A stretch of 48,890 nt of DNA from JAEUIE01 sp035430005 (GTDB lineage: Bacteria > Planctomycetota > Planctomycetia > Gemmatales > HRBIN36). Location: contig DAOMFV010000028.1 of NCBI GenBank assembly GCA_035430005.1, forward strand, positions 1 through 48,890, read 5' to 3'. The notes below the pieces were generated by a model. That model saw nothing but the letters and a program-made list of their open reading frames with translations, did not search any database and was not told where the DNA came from. Both the position numbers and the translations under genes were made by a program. Shown piece after piece: positions 9,601 to 18,700 of the stretch. How positions within the stretch are numbered: the first letter of the stretch is position 1; each line of letters starts with the position of its first letter.

Positions 9601-9765
9601 GCCACCCAACGCAAGTACTATCAGGAAAAGCCCGATGAAGCGGAAGCACTTCTAAAAGTCGGATATGCCGTCCAACATAGAACCGTCACTGTTCCCGAAC
9701 TCGCCGCCTGGACGAACATGGTGCGGGTACTGCTCAATCTGCATGAGACGATTACGAAGTATTAG
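6652..9765 (+). CDS. PSCyt1 / DUF1549 / DUF1553 planctomycete protein
   Basis: A 1037-residue exported protein of the large planctomycete family that combines a PSCyt1 cytochrome-like domain (C45-FA-C48-H49), a DUF1549 (PSCyt2) domain from about residue 145 and a C-terminal DUF1553 (PSD1) domain from about residue 725 (DLANWLTSADNPLTARVIMNRLW). A second CXXCH (C329-AE-C332-H333) sits inside DUF1549. Between the domains is a lysine/proline-rich linker (about residues 450-480) and a beta-rich insertion that may bind a polymer. The start at 6652 gives a clean signal peptide (MKYALPVIALCVVALASQPA) and is preceded by GAGG. Such proteins are usually paired with a DUF1501 partner, thought to act in polysaccharide use; here the neighbour is a WD40 protein. 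Function is unproven. Confidence 0.92.
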   Translation: MKYALPVIALCVVALASQPAASDEKQASARLQFNRDIRPILSEHCFACHGPDKNKRKGKFRLDERDSALSKKAIVPGKSAESPLIERIFSKDEAEMMPPTETHKPLSKSQKQLLKRWIDEGAEYQPHWAYIVPVRPAVPKVQNQAWVKTPIDAFILAQFEAKNIKPSPEADRATLLRRLSLDLIGLPPTWDEVQEAVKAPDDKWYEQAIDRLLASTHYGERMAVPWLDIVRYADTVGYHGDQNQRIFPYRDYVINAFNKNMPFDQFTREQIAGDLIPNATVDQRVASGFNRLNMMTREGGAQPAEYLVKYAADRVRTVAGTWLGSTVGCAECHDHKYDPFTSKDFYSLGAYFSDMKQWGVYQDYDYTPNPDLKGWSNDHPFPPEMEVESKYLKERMAKLLKRMEEVAEKLYLNDEAKHKYEGWKKLITTDPYSQYRPGYTPTVEVAFGDLPPPAKKKATKAPTKEKKSDPKPAEDNKEVPSEMANILSDGSIVISGPIKQAPIVTAKLPASWLSAIRIHLLANPSFPGPSSILRNNSSSITFKPAFFLRKQGDQKEVPIAIRFADADLKEPIYRNGYDVVGIKDGWRTSDRKQSHHSVWFLDQPIEVKEGDELIVKFPTNLLSHFMIMVTGNVPLTGSLSSRFPATSHLQHLRSTGWHPQAFAEIKELEKQYHECRNGKAMTQITEALPKPVITRVLPRGNFLDQSGEVVQPRPPKFLAEKFTGTSRLDLANWLTSADNPLTARVIMNRLWKQLFGNGLSNVLDDLGAQGECPSHPELLDWLAVEFRESGWDYKHMVKLMVMSNVYRQSAVTRTDLKEIDPNNRLLAAQNPRRLDAEFIRDQALFVAGLLNEELGGPSAFPYQPAGYYSLIQFPDRTYVANRDDRQYRRGLYTHWQRMFPHPMMANFDAPSREECTANRVVANTPQQALTLLNDPSFVEAARVLAEKLVEKPSDDGARLEQAFERVLSRKPKAAEKESLLKMLATQRKYYQEKPDEAEALLKVGYAVQHRTVTVPELAAWTNMVRVLLNLHETITKY

Positions 9766-9801
9766 GCCAATCGTGTTCCGCAAATGAATAGGGGTATCAT
9801 G

Positions 9802-10995
9802 ATGCTTTTATGCATGTTACTGTTGTTCCAAAACCCACAAGATGAACCACCCCTGCCCAGCGAGCCGGAAAAGCTGATTCAGGAACTGGGTGCCAAGCAG
9901 TTTGCCCGCCGCGAAGCGGCAGGAAAAGCACTCGAAGCCATTGGCGAGCCAGCCCTGCCACCTCTCTCCAAAGCCCTGGAAGATAAAGACGTGGAGATTC
10001 GCAAGCGGGCTGACAGGCTGTTCGCCACCATCAGTGAGAAAATCAGCAAACGCTTCCTCCTGAAAGAACTGCACAACGTCGGAACTGTCATCAATGATGT
10101 CGCTTTCACTTCCGATGGCAAGCAGGTGATCGGCGTTACCTTTCGGGGCAAAGGGCATATCTGGGACGTGGGCAGCGGGGAACCGACAGTGGAGTTGCCA
10201 CAGCAGCAGTACATCGTCCCCAGCGTGGCCATCTCGCCCGACGGCAAGCATTGCATGATCGGCAGCATGCATCAGTTTAAAGTCTGCAACATCAAGACCG
10301 GGGAAGAAGTCCTCATTCAGCCCATGAACAAAGCGTCTCTGCTCTGGTCTGTGCTCTACACCAGAGACGGTAAACGCGCTGTCGTCAGCGGCTCCTTCGG
10401 GATGATTCGGCTCTACGATCTGGAAAAGAAAGAACTCGTGCGTGAGTACGAAGGGTTCAAAGCTCGCGTTTGGAGCACGTCCCTTTCTTCTGACGGTAAA
10501 CTACTGGCAGCTGGAAGCGGCTCAGTATTCGATAAACAAATGCCGCAAGACAACTCGATCCGACTCTGGGAGGTCGAGACCGGAAAGGAAGTCAAACGAC
10601 TGATCGGCCATAGTAGCGATGTCCGTCGAGTTCTTTTTCATCCTGACGGCAAACATCTCGTCTCTTGCAGCTTTGACAAAACGATACGACTTTGGAACCT
10701 GGACACCGGCAAGGAAGTCAGGAAGTTTGAAGGGCATCAAGCCTTCGTGGAAGGGATACAGATCTCACGAGACGGCAAGCGGCTTTACTCGTGCAGCGGC
10801 TCAGTGCTTGATGGGGGCGAGCGAGCTCCAAGCAACGACCATTCCATTATCGTCTGGGATATCGCCACCAGCAAACAACTGGTGCGCATGGTGGCCCATC
10901 AAGCCCAGGTCAAAAACATCGCCCTCTCCCCCGATAGCACAATGCTCGCTAGTTGCAGCGAGGATGGCACAGTGAGATTGTGGAAGACGCCGTGA
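9802..10995 (+). CDS. HEAT + WD40 repeat protein, exported
   Basis: About 397 residues: a short hydrophobic N-terminus (MLLCMLLLF) that acts as signal or anchor, a HEAT-like alpha-helical segment (about residues 25-75, with REAAGKALEAIGEPALPPL), then a WD40 propeller of about seven blades with recurring SPDGK and IRLW/VRLW ends. It is a scaffold for protein contacts rather than an enzyme. AGGGG at 9790-9794 is ideally spaced for the ATG at 9802; ATGs at 9784 and 9799 are alternatives. It starts 36 bp after the DUF1553 gene and probably shares its transcript. WD40 domains are often fused to DUF1549/DUF1553 proteins in planctomycetes; here they are separate. Confidence 0.88.
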   Translation: MLLCMLLLFQNPQDEPPLPSEPEKLIQELGAKQFARREAAGKALEAIGEPALPPLSKALEDKDVEIRKRADRLFATISEKISKRFLLKELHNVGTVINDVAFTSDGKQVIGVTFRGKGHIWDVGSGEPTVELPQQQYIVPSVAISPDGKHCMIGSMHQFKVCNIKTGEEVLIQPMNKASLLWSVLYTRDGKRAVVSGSFGMIRLYDLEKKELVREYEGFKARVWSTSLSSDGKLLAAGSGSVFDKQMPQDNSIRLWEVETGKEVKRLIGHSSDVRRVLFHPDGKHLVSCSFDKTIRLWNLDTGKEVRKFEGHQAFVEGIQISRDGKRLYSCSGSVLDGGERAPSNDHSIIVWDIATSKQLVRMVAHQAQVKNIALSPDSTMLASCSEDGTVRLWKTP

Positions 10996-11037
10996 AAGCT
11001 GGTTATTTTTCTGGAAGTTGATCGAACGGGAACTCCC

Positions 11038-11799
11038 ATGCCTTCACTCACCATCGCTGTCATCTCTTTTGCCTGCGTCTTCTCAGGCGTCCTGGCAGGC
11101 TTTTTCCTTCGCACCCTCCTGCCTCAACATCACTTGAAAGATGACTCCAAGGAGATCGTCAAGCTCGGCTCCGGGCTGATCGCTACCATGGCTGCCCTGG
11201 TCTTGGGACTACTGGTCAGTTCAGCCAAGAGTTCGTTTGACACTCTCAACGACTCTGTCAAGCAGGCTGGAGCTAAACTCCTCCTGCTTGACCAGCTTCT
11301 TTCCGAATTCGGTCCGGAAGCCAAACCAACCCGACTGTTATTGCGTCAGACGCTTGAAAACCTCATGGACGTCATCTGGCCAAGCGGAAAAAAACAAAGC
11401 ATTAACATCAACGCCCTCGAAAACACAACGGGCATGAAAGCTGTAGCTGATAATATCCGCACATGGAAGCCGACTAATGACCCCCAGCAACTCCTAAAAT
11501 CTCAGGCTCTTCAACTGATCAACGAGATGGCTCAAACACGCTGGTCAGTCATTGAACACTCTCAAAACTCCATCCCCCTCCCTTTTCTCGTCATTCTGAT
11601 CTTCTGGCTGACCATGCTCTATCTCAGTATTGGCCTGCTGGCTCCCTGCAACGCCACGGTGGTGACGGTGCTGCTCATCTGCGCCCTTTCAGTCTCCAGC
11701 GCCATTTTTCTGATTCATGAAATGAACCATCCCTTCCAGGGGATCATTCAACTCTCCCGGGCGCCGTTTGATAAAGCGCTGGAACATCTTGGGAAGTAA
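11038..11799 (+). CDS. DUF4239 (bestrophin-like) membrane protein
   Basis: A 253-residue inner-membrane protein with four hydrophobic segments: about residues 4-25, 45-63, 180-200 and 206-226. Between the two pairs is a cytoplasmic or periplasmic helical region. The KLGSGLIATMAALVLGLLVSSAKSSFD segment is typical of DUF4239, a family distantly likened to bestrophin channels. No transport activity has been established for it. GGGAA lies upstream of the ATG. It follows the WD40 gene by 42 bp on the same strand, so it could be the last gene of the 6652-11799 unit. Confidence 0.8.
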   Translation: MPSLTIAVISFACVFSGVLAGFFLRTLLPQHHLKDDSKEIVKLGSGLIATMAALVLGLLVSSAKSSFDTLNDSVKQAGAKLLLLDQLLSEFGPEAKPTRLLLRQTLENLMDVIWPSGKKQSININALENTTGMKAVADNIRTWKPTNDPQQLLKSQALQLINEMAQTRWSVIEHSQNSIPLPFLVILIFWLTMLYLSIGLLAPCNATVVTVLLICALSVSSAIFLIHEMNHPFQGIIQLSRAPFDKALEHLGK

Positions 11800-11822
11800 C
11801 GAGCACCGGGAGGGTAAGGCTG

Positions 11823-12149
11823 TTAGTGATCCGAAGTCAATTTCAACCCCACGATCCCGACAATGATCAGGCTCACGGAGAGTATCCGCATCACTTGAGC
11901 CGGCTCCTTGAAGAGCCAGATGCCTATAGCAAAAGCGCCAACCGCACCGATCCCGGTCCAGACGGCGTACGCCGTTCCCATCGGTATGGATCGCTGTGCC
12001 AGCAGCAGGAAAGCGCCGCTGGCGATCATGAATACGACCGCCGCCGCTGCCGGCCAGAAGCGGAAGCCCTGCTCCGTCCAGGCGTACTTCAGCCCGACCG
12101 GCCAGCCCCATTCCATGATGCCTGCGATGATGAGATAGAGCCAAGCCAT
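11823..12149 (-). CDS. sugE: SugE-type SMR transporter (guanidinium exporter family)
   Basis: A 108-residue small multidrug resistance protein with four membrane helices. The conserved membrane glutamate is Glu13 in helix 1 (IMEWGWPVGLK), which matches the Gdx/SugE subgroup rather than EmrE. That subgroup exports guanidinium and some quaternary ammonium ions in exchange for protons as an antiparallel dimer. The start at 12149 (MAWLYLIIAG) is preceded by AGGGGA on the minus strand; an in-frame ATG at 12176 would add nine charged residues. No guanidine riboswitch was recognised upstream. It is convergent with the DUF4239 gene. Confidence 0.9.
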   Translation of the reverse strand: MAWLYLIIAGIMEWGWPVGLKYAWTEQGFRFWPAAAAVVFMIASGAFLLLAQRSIPMGTAYAVWTGIGAVGAFAIGIWLFKEPAQVMRILSVSLIIVGIVGLKLTSDH

Positions 12150-12253
12150 CGCAGTCCCCTTTCGATCCCGATGCACTGATAAGTCAGCTATCAGAATATC
12201 CAGAGGGGTGAAATCGTGTACTAACTGTTCCTGTTCCCAACACAGACAGCTGC

Positions 12254-14695
12254 TTATGAACCGAGTAGATTCGAGTTTTTCTTCTCTTTGAGATTAAGGA
12301 GTGAAGCAAAGATCGCATCCGTTGTCCTGGCTGCACGAGCAGTCGGAGTTACCAGAGTAGTCAAGGTATCTGAGTTACCAGCACCACGCTGATCGTGCCA
12401 ATTCAGTTGAATGACATAGGGATCATCCTGGCTAGATAGGTATCGATGGCGTAGGTAAACCTGCTTCCCTTGAAAACTAGGCGGATAGACCTTGGTTTCG
12501 ACCGGGCTGCCATCACCCCAGTTAATGTGGAGGATGAAGGAATCCTTGCGGTCTGGATCGCTGACGATACCAGTTAACGTGACGACACTTCCCGCAATGA
12601 TTTGCGGCGTAACGGAACGGTTGGGGAAAAGGGCTCCAGCAGTGGTGCGGGTGAGCACAAGATCATTATTGCCTAAACTCCCTGTGTAATTGATGATGAA
12701 TCTTTCCCCCGTAGGAGCAATCAGCACGCCGCTCTGAGGAACGCTACTCTGGGTCGTGCTGGCAAATGTCTCTCCGGCAGGTACGTCACTGTCGTCATTA
12801 TTGATGATGCGAAAGGTGTCTCCAATCGCATTACCCAAGCCTACCTTGACTTGCAGAATAGTTCCATTGAAGTGCACGATTCCACTGCCCGTGCCTGTAT
12901 TTCCTGGGCCACTTACTTCAATCTGATCGAAGCCCAAACCCGCTACAGGATTATTCAACGTGACATCGAGAATGGAACCTATGCGGAAGTTGAGGTCGCC
13001 TGCTACGTGAAGTATGCCAAAATCAGTGCTTGTTCCGGGTTTGACATGCGCACCACTGAAGACATCAACAGACCCTGTTTTTCCCTTACCTTGCAGTGTT
13101 CCACCGAACACATTCACTTTGCTGTTGGGCTGGTTGCCATTAATCCTGACGATTCCGCCATTAATATTCGTGCTGCCTCGATAGGAATTGTTCCCGGAAA
13201 GGACGAGGGCCCCATCTCCGGTCTTGGTTAACCCGGCATTCGAGCCAGTGGCTGTGATGTTGGCTTCAAGATCAAGGCGGCCCGGGCCTAAGTTCTGGTC
13301 ATTGCTGACATTGATGGTGCGAGTGGAAGCACCGAACGAAAGGTCACCTTTGATCTTGCAGGTTCGTAACACATCTATGTTGCCACTGACGGTAAGAGTG
13401 CCATTGAACACCACGCCGCGTGTTTCGACTTCAGCCTCAAGCAAAGACAGATTGTTGATCGTTTGATTGTTGCCTCCCAGATCGAACGAGCCTCGAGCGA
13501 TCGATACATTCTGATGAATATCGATCTGATTGGGTTTTTTGAGAAGCAAATGGCCGAGGCCTACATGCAGACTAGTAGGCATAGCAATCGTGTTATTGGA
13601 TTTGTCGAGCACCAGATTTCCAGCGTTAGTCGTAAAAAAACCACTGAAGCTGTTGCTCACATTGCCGGCAATCCGAACGACCCCGCCATCCTGAAAGAGT
13701 TGTCCTTGGCCAGTAATCTGACCTGAAATAACGAAGGCGTCAGAAAAATCCGCGTCAATAGTCAGCCTAAGTAGGGGGTTGGTCAAAACCAGTTTGGACT
13801 GCAAATCAAAAGGGCCTGAATTCGCAAGGACGACATTTCCACCATATGTGAGGGGCCCCTGGAGAGTGACATTGCCTTCGGTAAAAAATACATCCGAGTA
13901 TTTGTTGTTGATCGATCCTCCCCCACCCAAATTCAATGCACCGAGCAAATCGACATCGCCTTGAATAGTGATACGACGATGGGGCCCATTCAAGGGATCA
14001 TTCGTGTCTACTGATACAGAGGAGGTATTGAGTGGTTCGGCAATATGCATGCGTCCTGCAACCACGTCTTCTACAGTTAGTTTGCCATTTTTGTTGACCG
14101 TCGTGCCTTTACTGGAAGAGCCCAATGCCGTTTCGCTGCGAGCAAGGACAGTACCTTCATTGATGAAGGTTTCCCCCAGATAGGAATTGTTACCTTCTAA
14201 AACGAGAGTGCCTGTGCCTGTTTTGGTTAACGAGAAGGTGCTGGAAAGTCCAGTGAGGTTACCCGTGAATAACAGATTTGAACCGACGCGGATGGTAGTT
14301 GGTGCACTCAGGGTGACATCGAGTTTGAGGACATTGGATGATCCGTTGTCTGTGATGCCACCTGATCCGAGAACGATGCGATTACCTTTGACGATAAATC
14401 CGCCTCCTTGAAAGTTAATGGAATGGAACTGTGTACCATCGGGAAAATTGTTGTCAGCCACCTTATTGTCATTGAAGGCCCCTGCCGGAAAGACAATGTC
14501 ATCTCCGGCAACAGGAGCTATGTCTCCAGCCCAGTTGAAGGCATTCGACCAGTTATTGCTCAGCGCATTCCCATCCCATACTCGGGTTGCCAGGGCCAAT
14601 CGATCCTCCAACACCTCGATCCTTGGACATGCTGAGGCAAGGCGCTGTTTCTTCGTGATCCGTTTCGCTTGGCGTGAAAACCAGGTAATACCCAT
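12254..14695 (-). CDS. Exported beta-strand-repeat (PATR) surface protein
   Basis: An 813-residue surface or adhesin-like protein. The N-terminus has a basic stretch and then VLEDRLALAT, a form of the planctomycete LEPRLLL-type export motif at about residues 28-37. Several autotransporter-associated beta-strand repeats follow, for example LTKTGTGTLVLEGNNSYLGE (about residue 155) and a second copy LTKTGDGALVLSGNNSYRGS near residue 490. Together they predict a long right-handed beta helix. Near residues 700-780 is a PKD-like segment (GIVSDPDRK, INWGDGSPVE). No transporter beta-barrel is present at the C-terminus. GGGAGA precedes the start. Codons are more AT-rich than in the respiratory cluster, which hints at faster evolution or transfer. 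Confidence 0.85.
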   Translation of the reverse strand: MGITWFSRQAKRITKKQRLASACPRIEVLEDRLALATRVWDGNALSNNWSNAFNWAGDIAPVAGDDIVFPAGAFNDNKVADNNFPDGTQFHSINFQGGGFIVKGNRIVLGSGGITDNGSSNVLKLDVTLSAPTTIRVGSNLLFTGNLTGLSSTFSLTKTGTGTLVLEGNNSYLGETFINEGTVLARSETALGSSSKGTTVNKNGKLTVEDVVAGRMHIAEPLNTSSVSVDTNDPLNGPHRRITIQGDVDLLGALNLGGGGSINNKYSDVFFTEGNVTLQGPLTYGGNVVLANSGPFDLQSKLVLTNPLLRLTIDADFSDAFVISGQITGQGQLFQDGGVVRIAGNVSNSFSGFFTTNAGNLVLDKSNNTIAMPTSLHVGLGHLLLKKPNQIDIHQNVSIARGSFDLGGNNQTINNLSLLEAEVETRGVVFNGTLTVSGNIDVLRTCKIKGDLSFGASTRTINVSNDQNLGPGRLDLEANITATGSNAGLTKTGDGALVLSGNNSYRGSTNINGGIVRINGNQPNSKVNVFGGTLQGKGKTGSVDVFSGAHVKPGTSTDFGILHVAGDLNFRIGSILDVTLNNPVAGLGFDQIEVSGPGNTGTGSGIVHFNGTILQVKVGLGNAIGDTFRIINNDDSDVPAGETFASTTQSSVPQSGVLIAPTGERFIINYTGSLGNNDLVLTRTTAGALFPNRSVTPQIIAGSVVTLTGIVSDPDRKDSFILHINWGDGSPVETKVYPPSFQGKQVYLRHRYLSSQDDPYVIQLNWHDQRGAGNSDTLTTLVTPTARAARTTDAIFASLLNLKEKKNSNLLGS

Positions 14696-15086
14696 GTGAA
14701 TCTCCCGGATAAAAGGCAGAGAGGAACTGGTATGAAGCAGCCAAGGAAATTGGCTCTACCGCTGGTACTTCCAAACGTCACTGATCGTTAACTACGCTTC
14801 AGTAGAAATGAGCATGCAATGTACTGTAGGCGACCTCGTTATACTGCACTCAGATGTACATGATTCCCACTAATAAGCACCACTCGCAACTGCTTTCCTA
14901 CCAGCAAGAACAATCCGGTTGCTTTCATCATCCTTTTTGCTCGCATCCACACCCATTCCCGCCTGCAATCTCAGCGATTCATCATTCCTGCCCACTTGCA
15001 GTCTTGTCATTGGCATCGAACCTGCTAACTTCCCATAGTCTGTGTGGTTTCGTCATCATCGTTGGCACTAGCACGAGGCGACCTCT
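14696..15086. other. Divergent intergenic region before the respiratory cluster
   Basis: A 391-bp gap between the divergent surface-protein gene and actA. It should hold promoters for both directions. No strong -35/-10 pair, operator palindrome or RNA motif was recognised. Small open frames here have no family features and are not called. An imperfect CAAGGAAATTGGCT-type palindrome near 14740-14756 is weak. Confidence 0.5.
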
Positions 15087-15782
15087 ATGACGGAAACTTC
15101 CCCCGCTCCTGCAGCGGAGAAGCCGTTGTTCTTCTTCCCGAAATGGTTCAACAACGCCTGGAAGATCATCCTTCCCGTCGCTTTGACCGGACCTGTCGTC
15201 TTCCTGGTTCTGGCCTGGTTTGGCTTCAACCACCAGTCTACCCACGTGGGCTATCAGCCCCATCAACCGGTAAACTACAGTCACGAAATCCATGCCGGGA
15301 AGCTCGGTATCGATTGTCGATACTGCCACACCGATGTGGAAAAGTCGGGCCAGGCCAACATCCCGCCAACCGAAACCTGCATGGCCTGTCATGCCAAGGT
15401 CGCAATCGGGAAAGGCAGCCTCGAACTCATCCGGGAAAGCTGGAACAAGAATAAGCCAATTGAATGGGTCAAGGTGCATCGCCTGCCTGACTTTGTCTAC
15501 TTCAATCACTCGGCCCACGTCAACCGTGGCGTCGGCTGCGTCTCCTGCCATGGTCGAGTCGATCAGATGGAAGTGGTCAAGCACGAAAAGCCTCTCAGCA
15601 TGGCCTGGTGCCTCGAATGCCATCGTAATCCCGAACCCAACCTCAGGCCGCTCGACCAGATCACCAGCATGACCTGGAAGCCCAGCGATTCGGGCAATGA
15701 AGACGCCCTGTCTCTCGGCAAGACTTTGCGTAATCAGCTGAAACTGAACCCATCCACGGATTGTTCTACATGTCATCGTTAA
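15087..15782 (+). CDS. actA: Alternative complex III subunit ActA (pentahaem cytochrome c)
   Basis: A 231-residue membrane-anchored pentahaem cytochrome. One transmembrane helix (about residues 25-47) is followed by a periplasmic part with five CXXCH sites: CRYCH, CMACH, CVSCH, CLECH and CSTCH. Five haems and the position as first gene of the act operon identify ActA of alternative complex III, which oxidises menaquinol and passes electrons to downstream cytochromes. GAGG lies nine bases before the ATG. The 3' end overlaps the start of actB by 13 bp, so translation is likely coupled. Everything to 28972 is on the same strand. Confidence 0.95.
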   Translation: MTETSPAPAAEKPLFFFPKWFNNAWKIILPVALTGPVVFLVLAWFGFNHQSTHVGYQPHQPVNYSHEIHAGKLGIDCRYCHTDVEKSGQANIPPTETCMACHAKVAIGKGSLELIRESWNKNKPIEWVKVHRLPDFVYFNHSAHVNRGVGCVSCHGRVDQMEVVKHEKPLSMAWCLECHRNPEPNLRPLDQITSMTWKPSDSGNEDALSLGKTLRNQLKLNPSTDCSTCHR

Positions 15783-18700
15783 GCGATCCTTCACTCAGCG
15801 GGCAAACGCCTACCGCTCAGGGAACTCCTGACGTGGGGTATTGGCGATCGCTCTCTCAACTGCACGGTGCGGAAGACCCCAACATCGGGGCGGAGTTCGT
15901 GCCCGAACAGTTGGAGCCGATGGATGGGACTACCCGCCGCCGGTTCATGCAGATCATGGGCGCTTCGGTCGCCATGGCCAGTGCCGTCGGCTGCACTCGG
16001 GTTCACCGTTACGTTGTTCCCGCTGCGCGAGGCATCGAAGGCCGTACTATCGGCCAGACACAGCCCTACGCCACCGCCATGGAAGTGGCCGGCGTCGCCA
16101 TCGGTCTGCTCGCTCAGTCCTACGAAGGCCGGCCCATCCGTCTTGATGGCAACCCGCTGCACCCTGCCAACAAGGGCTCGGTCAACTCCTGGGCCGTCGC
16201 CAGTGTTCTGGGACTTTACGATCCTGATCGTAGTCAACAGATCAAGTACCGAGCCAACATCAAGACCGCTGTAGTCGAAAAGAGTTGGGACGATGTGAAG
16301 ACCGCCTTCCGCGACCTTCGCACCACCAATACCAATAACCAGGGTGAAGGGCTGCGGGTTCTTTCCGAAGCGACCTCCTCTGCCACGCTGCAAGGTCTCA
16401 AAGCCAATCTTAAGGCTGCCTTCCCCAAGGCCCAGTGGATCGAGTACGAACCGGTCGGCCGCGACAACGAACGCCTTGGCACCAAGATGCTGTTCGGTCA
16501 GCCGCTGCGAGCCCATTTCGATCTGACCAAAGCAGAGATCATCGTCGATCTCGATGCTGATCTTCTCGGCGCTCATCCTGCCACTCTGCAATACACCCGT
16601 GATTACGCCTCCAACCGTAACCCCGAAGCAGTACTGGCCAAGAAGGCGAGCTACAACCGCCTCTACAGCGTCGAAAGCAATCTCAGCACCACCGGCGGCA
16701 GCGCTGATCATCGCCTCGCCATGCGGTCCAGCGAGATGAAGAAGTTCGTCGCTGCCCTCGCTGCCCAGGTCGGTGTCCTGCTCAAGTCGCAGGCTCCCAC
16801 CGAACACGCCCTCGGCAACGCCAAGGCTGATCGCTACCTCACCGCGATGGCAAAAGACCTCGTCGCCAACAAGGGCAAGTGTGCCATCGCTGTCGGCTTC
16901 CGACATGCTCCTGAAGTGCATGCTCTGGTTCACGATCTCAACAACCAACTCGGCAACGTCGGCAAGACGGTGCTGTACTATGCCGCCCCCGAAGGAGATG
17001 CCCCGACCGGCTACCAGGCTCTCGCCAACCTCACCAAAGAGATGGCTGACGGCAAGGTCAATACCCTCTTCATCCTCGGCAGCAACCCGGTCTACTCTGC
17101 CCCCAAAGATCTGAACTTCGCCGGCGCCCTGACCAAGGTGCCCAACTCCATCCACGTCAGCGTCTATCACGACGAGACCGCTGACCACTGCTCCTGGCAT
17201 CTGCCCCAATCACACTACCTCGAAGCTTGGAGCGATGCTCGTTCCTGGAATGGCACCCACAGCGTCGTTCAGCCGCTCATCGAACCACTCTACAAGACCC
17301 GCTCGACCAGCGAAGTACTCAATCTGTTCCTCACCGGTCAGCTTGCCAAGAGTTACGACCTCACCAGGAATGCCTTCAAGGCAGCTTACACCAACAGCAC
17401 CGAGCCGACGTGGAAGAAGGCCTTGCAGGATGGTGTCGTCCCCGACTCTGCCTGGAAGCCGGTCGACGCCAAGCCGGCAACCGCCACTGCCGACAATCGT
17501 GCGATGGCTGTGCTGCTGACGACACTGCTCAGCGATGCAGCACCGGCCCCTGCTGCCAGCGAACTCGAAGCAGTCTTCGTCCCCGATAGCAAAGTCTTCG
17601 ACGGCCGCTTCACCAACAACGCCTGGCTCCAGGAAATCCCTGACTTCATCACGAAGCTCACCTGGGACAACGCCATCCTGCTCTCCTACGCCACCGCCGA
17701 TCGGCTAGGCATCAAGCATCAGCAGATGGTCAACGCCACGCTCAACGGGCAAACGGTCAAAGCTGCCGTCTACGTGCAGCCCGGCCAGGCCAACGATTCT
17801 GCCACGCTCCTCCTCGGCTATGGCCGCAAGGCTGCAGGCGTCGTCGGCGGTACTGCAGTGGGCCGTGTCGCTACCGTCGGCTTCGACTTCACTCCGCTCC
17901 GCAGCAGTGCCGCAATGGACATCGTGACCGGCCTCAAGCTCACGCCGCTCAGCGAGTGGTACACCTTCGCCAGCACCATGGAACACTCGCAGATCGATAC
18001 CACCGGTCAGCGTGAACGGGACCGTCGTGCTGATGTCCTCATCCGCTCCGACACGCTGGAACACTTCAAGAAAGAGCCGGGTGCCATCAAGCACAAGGTG
18101 CATGAACTGCCCCAGGTCAAGCTCTTCGATAACCCGCTCGAGTTCCAGGTGAAGGGCGAGTACAAGTGGGGCATGGCCATCGACCTGAGCAAGTGTACCG
18201 GGTGCAATGCCTGCGTAGTCGCCTGTCAGTCCGAAAACAACATCCCCGTTGTCGGCAAGCAGCAGGTCATCAACCAGCGTGAAATGCACTGGCTCCGCAT
18301 CGATCGCTACTTCAGTGGTGATTCGGAAAGCCTCGAAGATGTCACTGTCGTGCATCAACCGATGATGTGCGTCCACTGCGAGAACGCCCCTTGCGAGCAG
18401 GTGTGCCCGGTTGCTGCCACCGTCCACAGTGCCGACGGCACTAACGACATGGTCTACAACCGCTGCATCGGTACCCGCTACTGTGCCAACAACTGTCCGT
18501 TCAAAGTGCGCCGGTTCAACTTCTTCAACTATCACAAGCAACTCGATGACGAGAAGAACAACGTCATCCGCCTCACCTTCAACCCGGATGTCACCGTTCG
18601 CAGCCGAGGCGTGATGGAGAAGTGCACCTACTGTATCCAGCGCATCAGGGCAGCGAAGATACGGGTGAAGAACGAAGCCATCAAGAACAACGATCCTGAG

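Noticed and set aside
12150..12253. Guanidine riboswitch upstream of sugE
   Set aside because: The leader has a small TGATA/TATCA hairpin, but the ACGR loops of mini-ykkC or the conserved ykkC core were not seen.
15791..17209. Long open frame antisense to actB, and a similar one at 17705-18943
   Set aside because: Both mirror the strongly biased codons of actB and show no family features.
15850..17900. ActB as a working molybdenum enzyme
   Set aside because: Alternative complex III ActB proteins are known to lack the cofactor, and the operon context identifies it as ActB.
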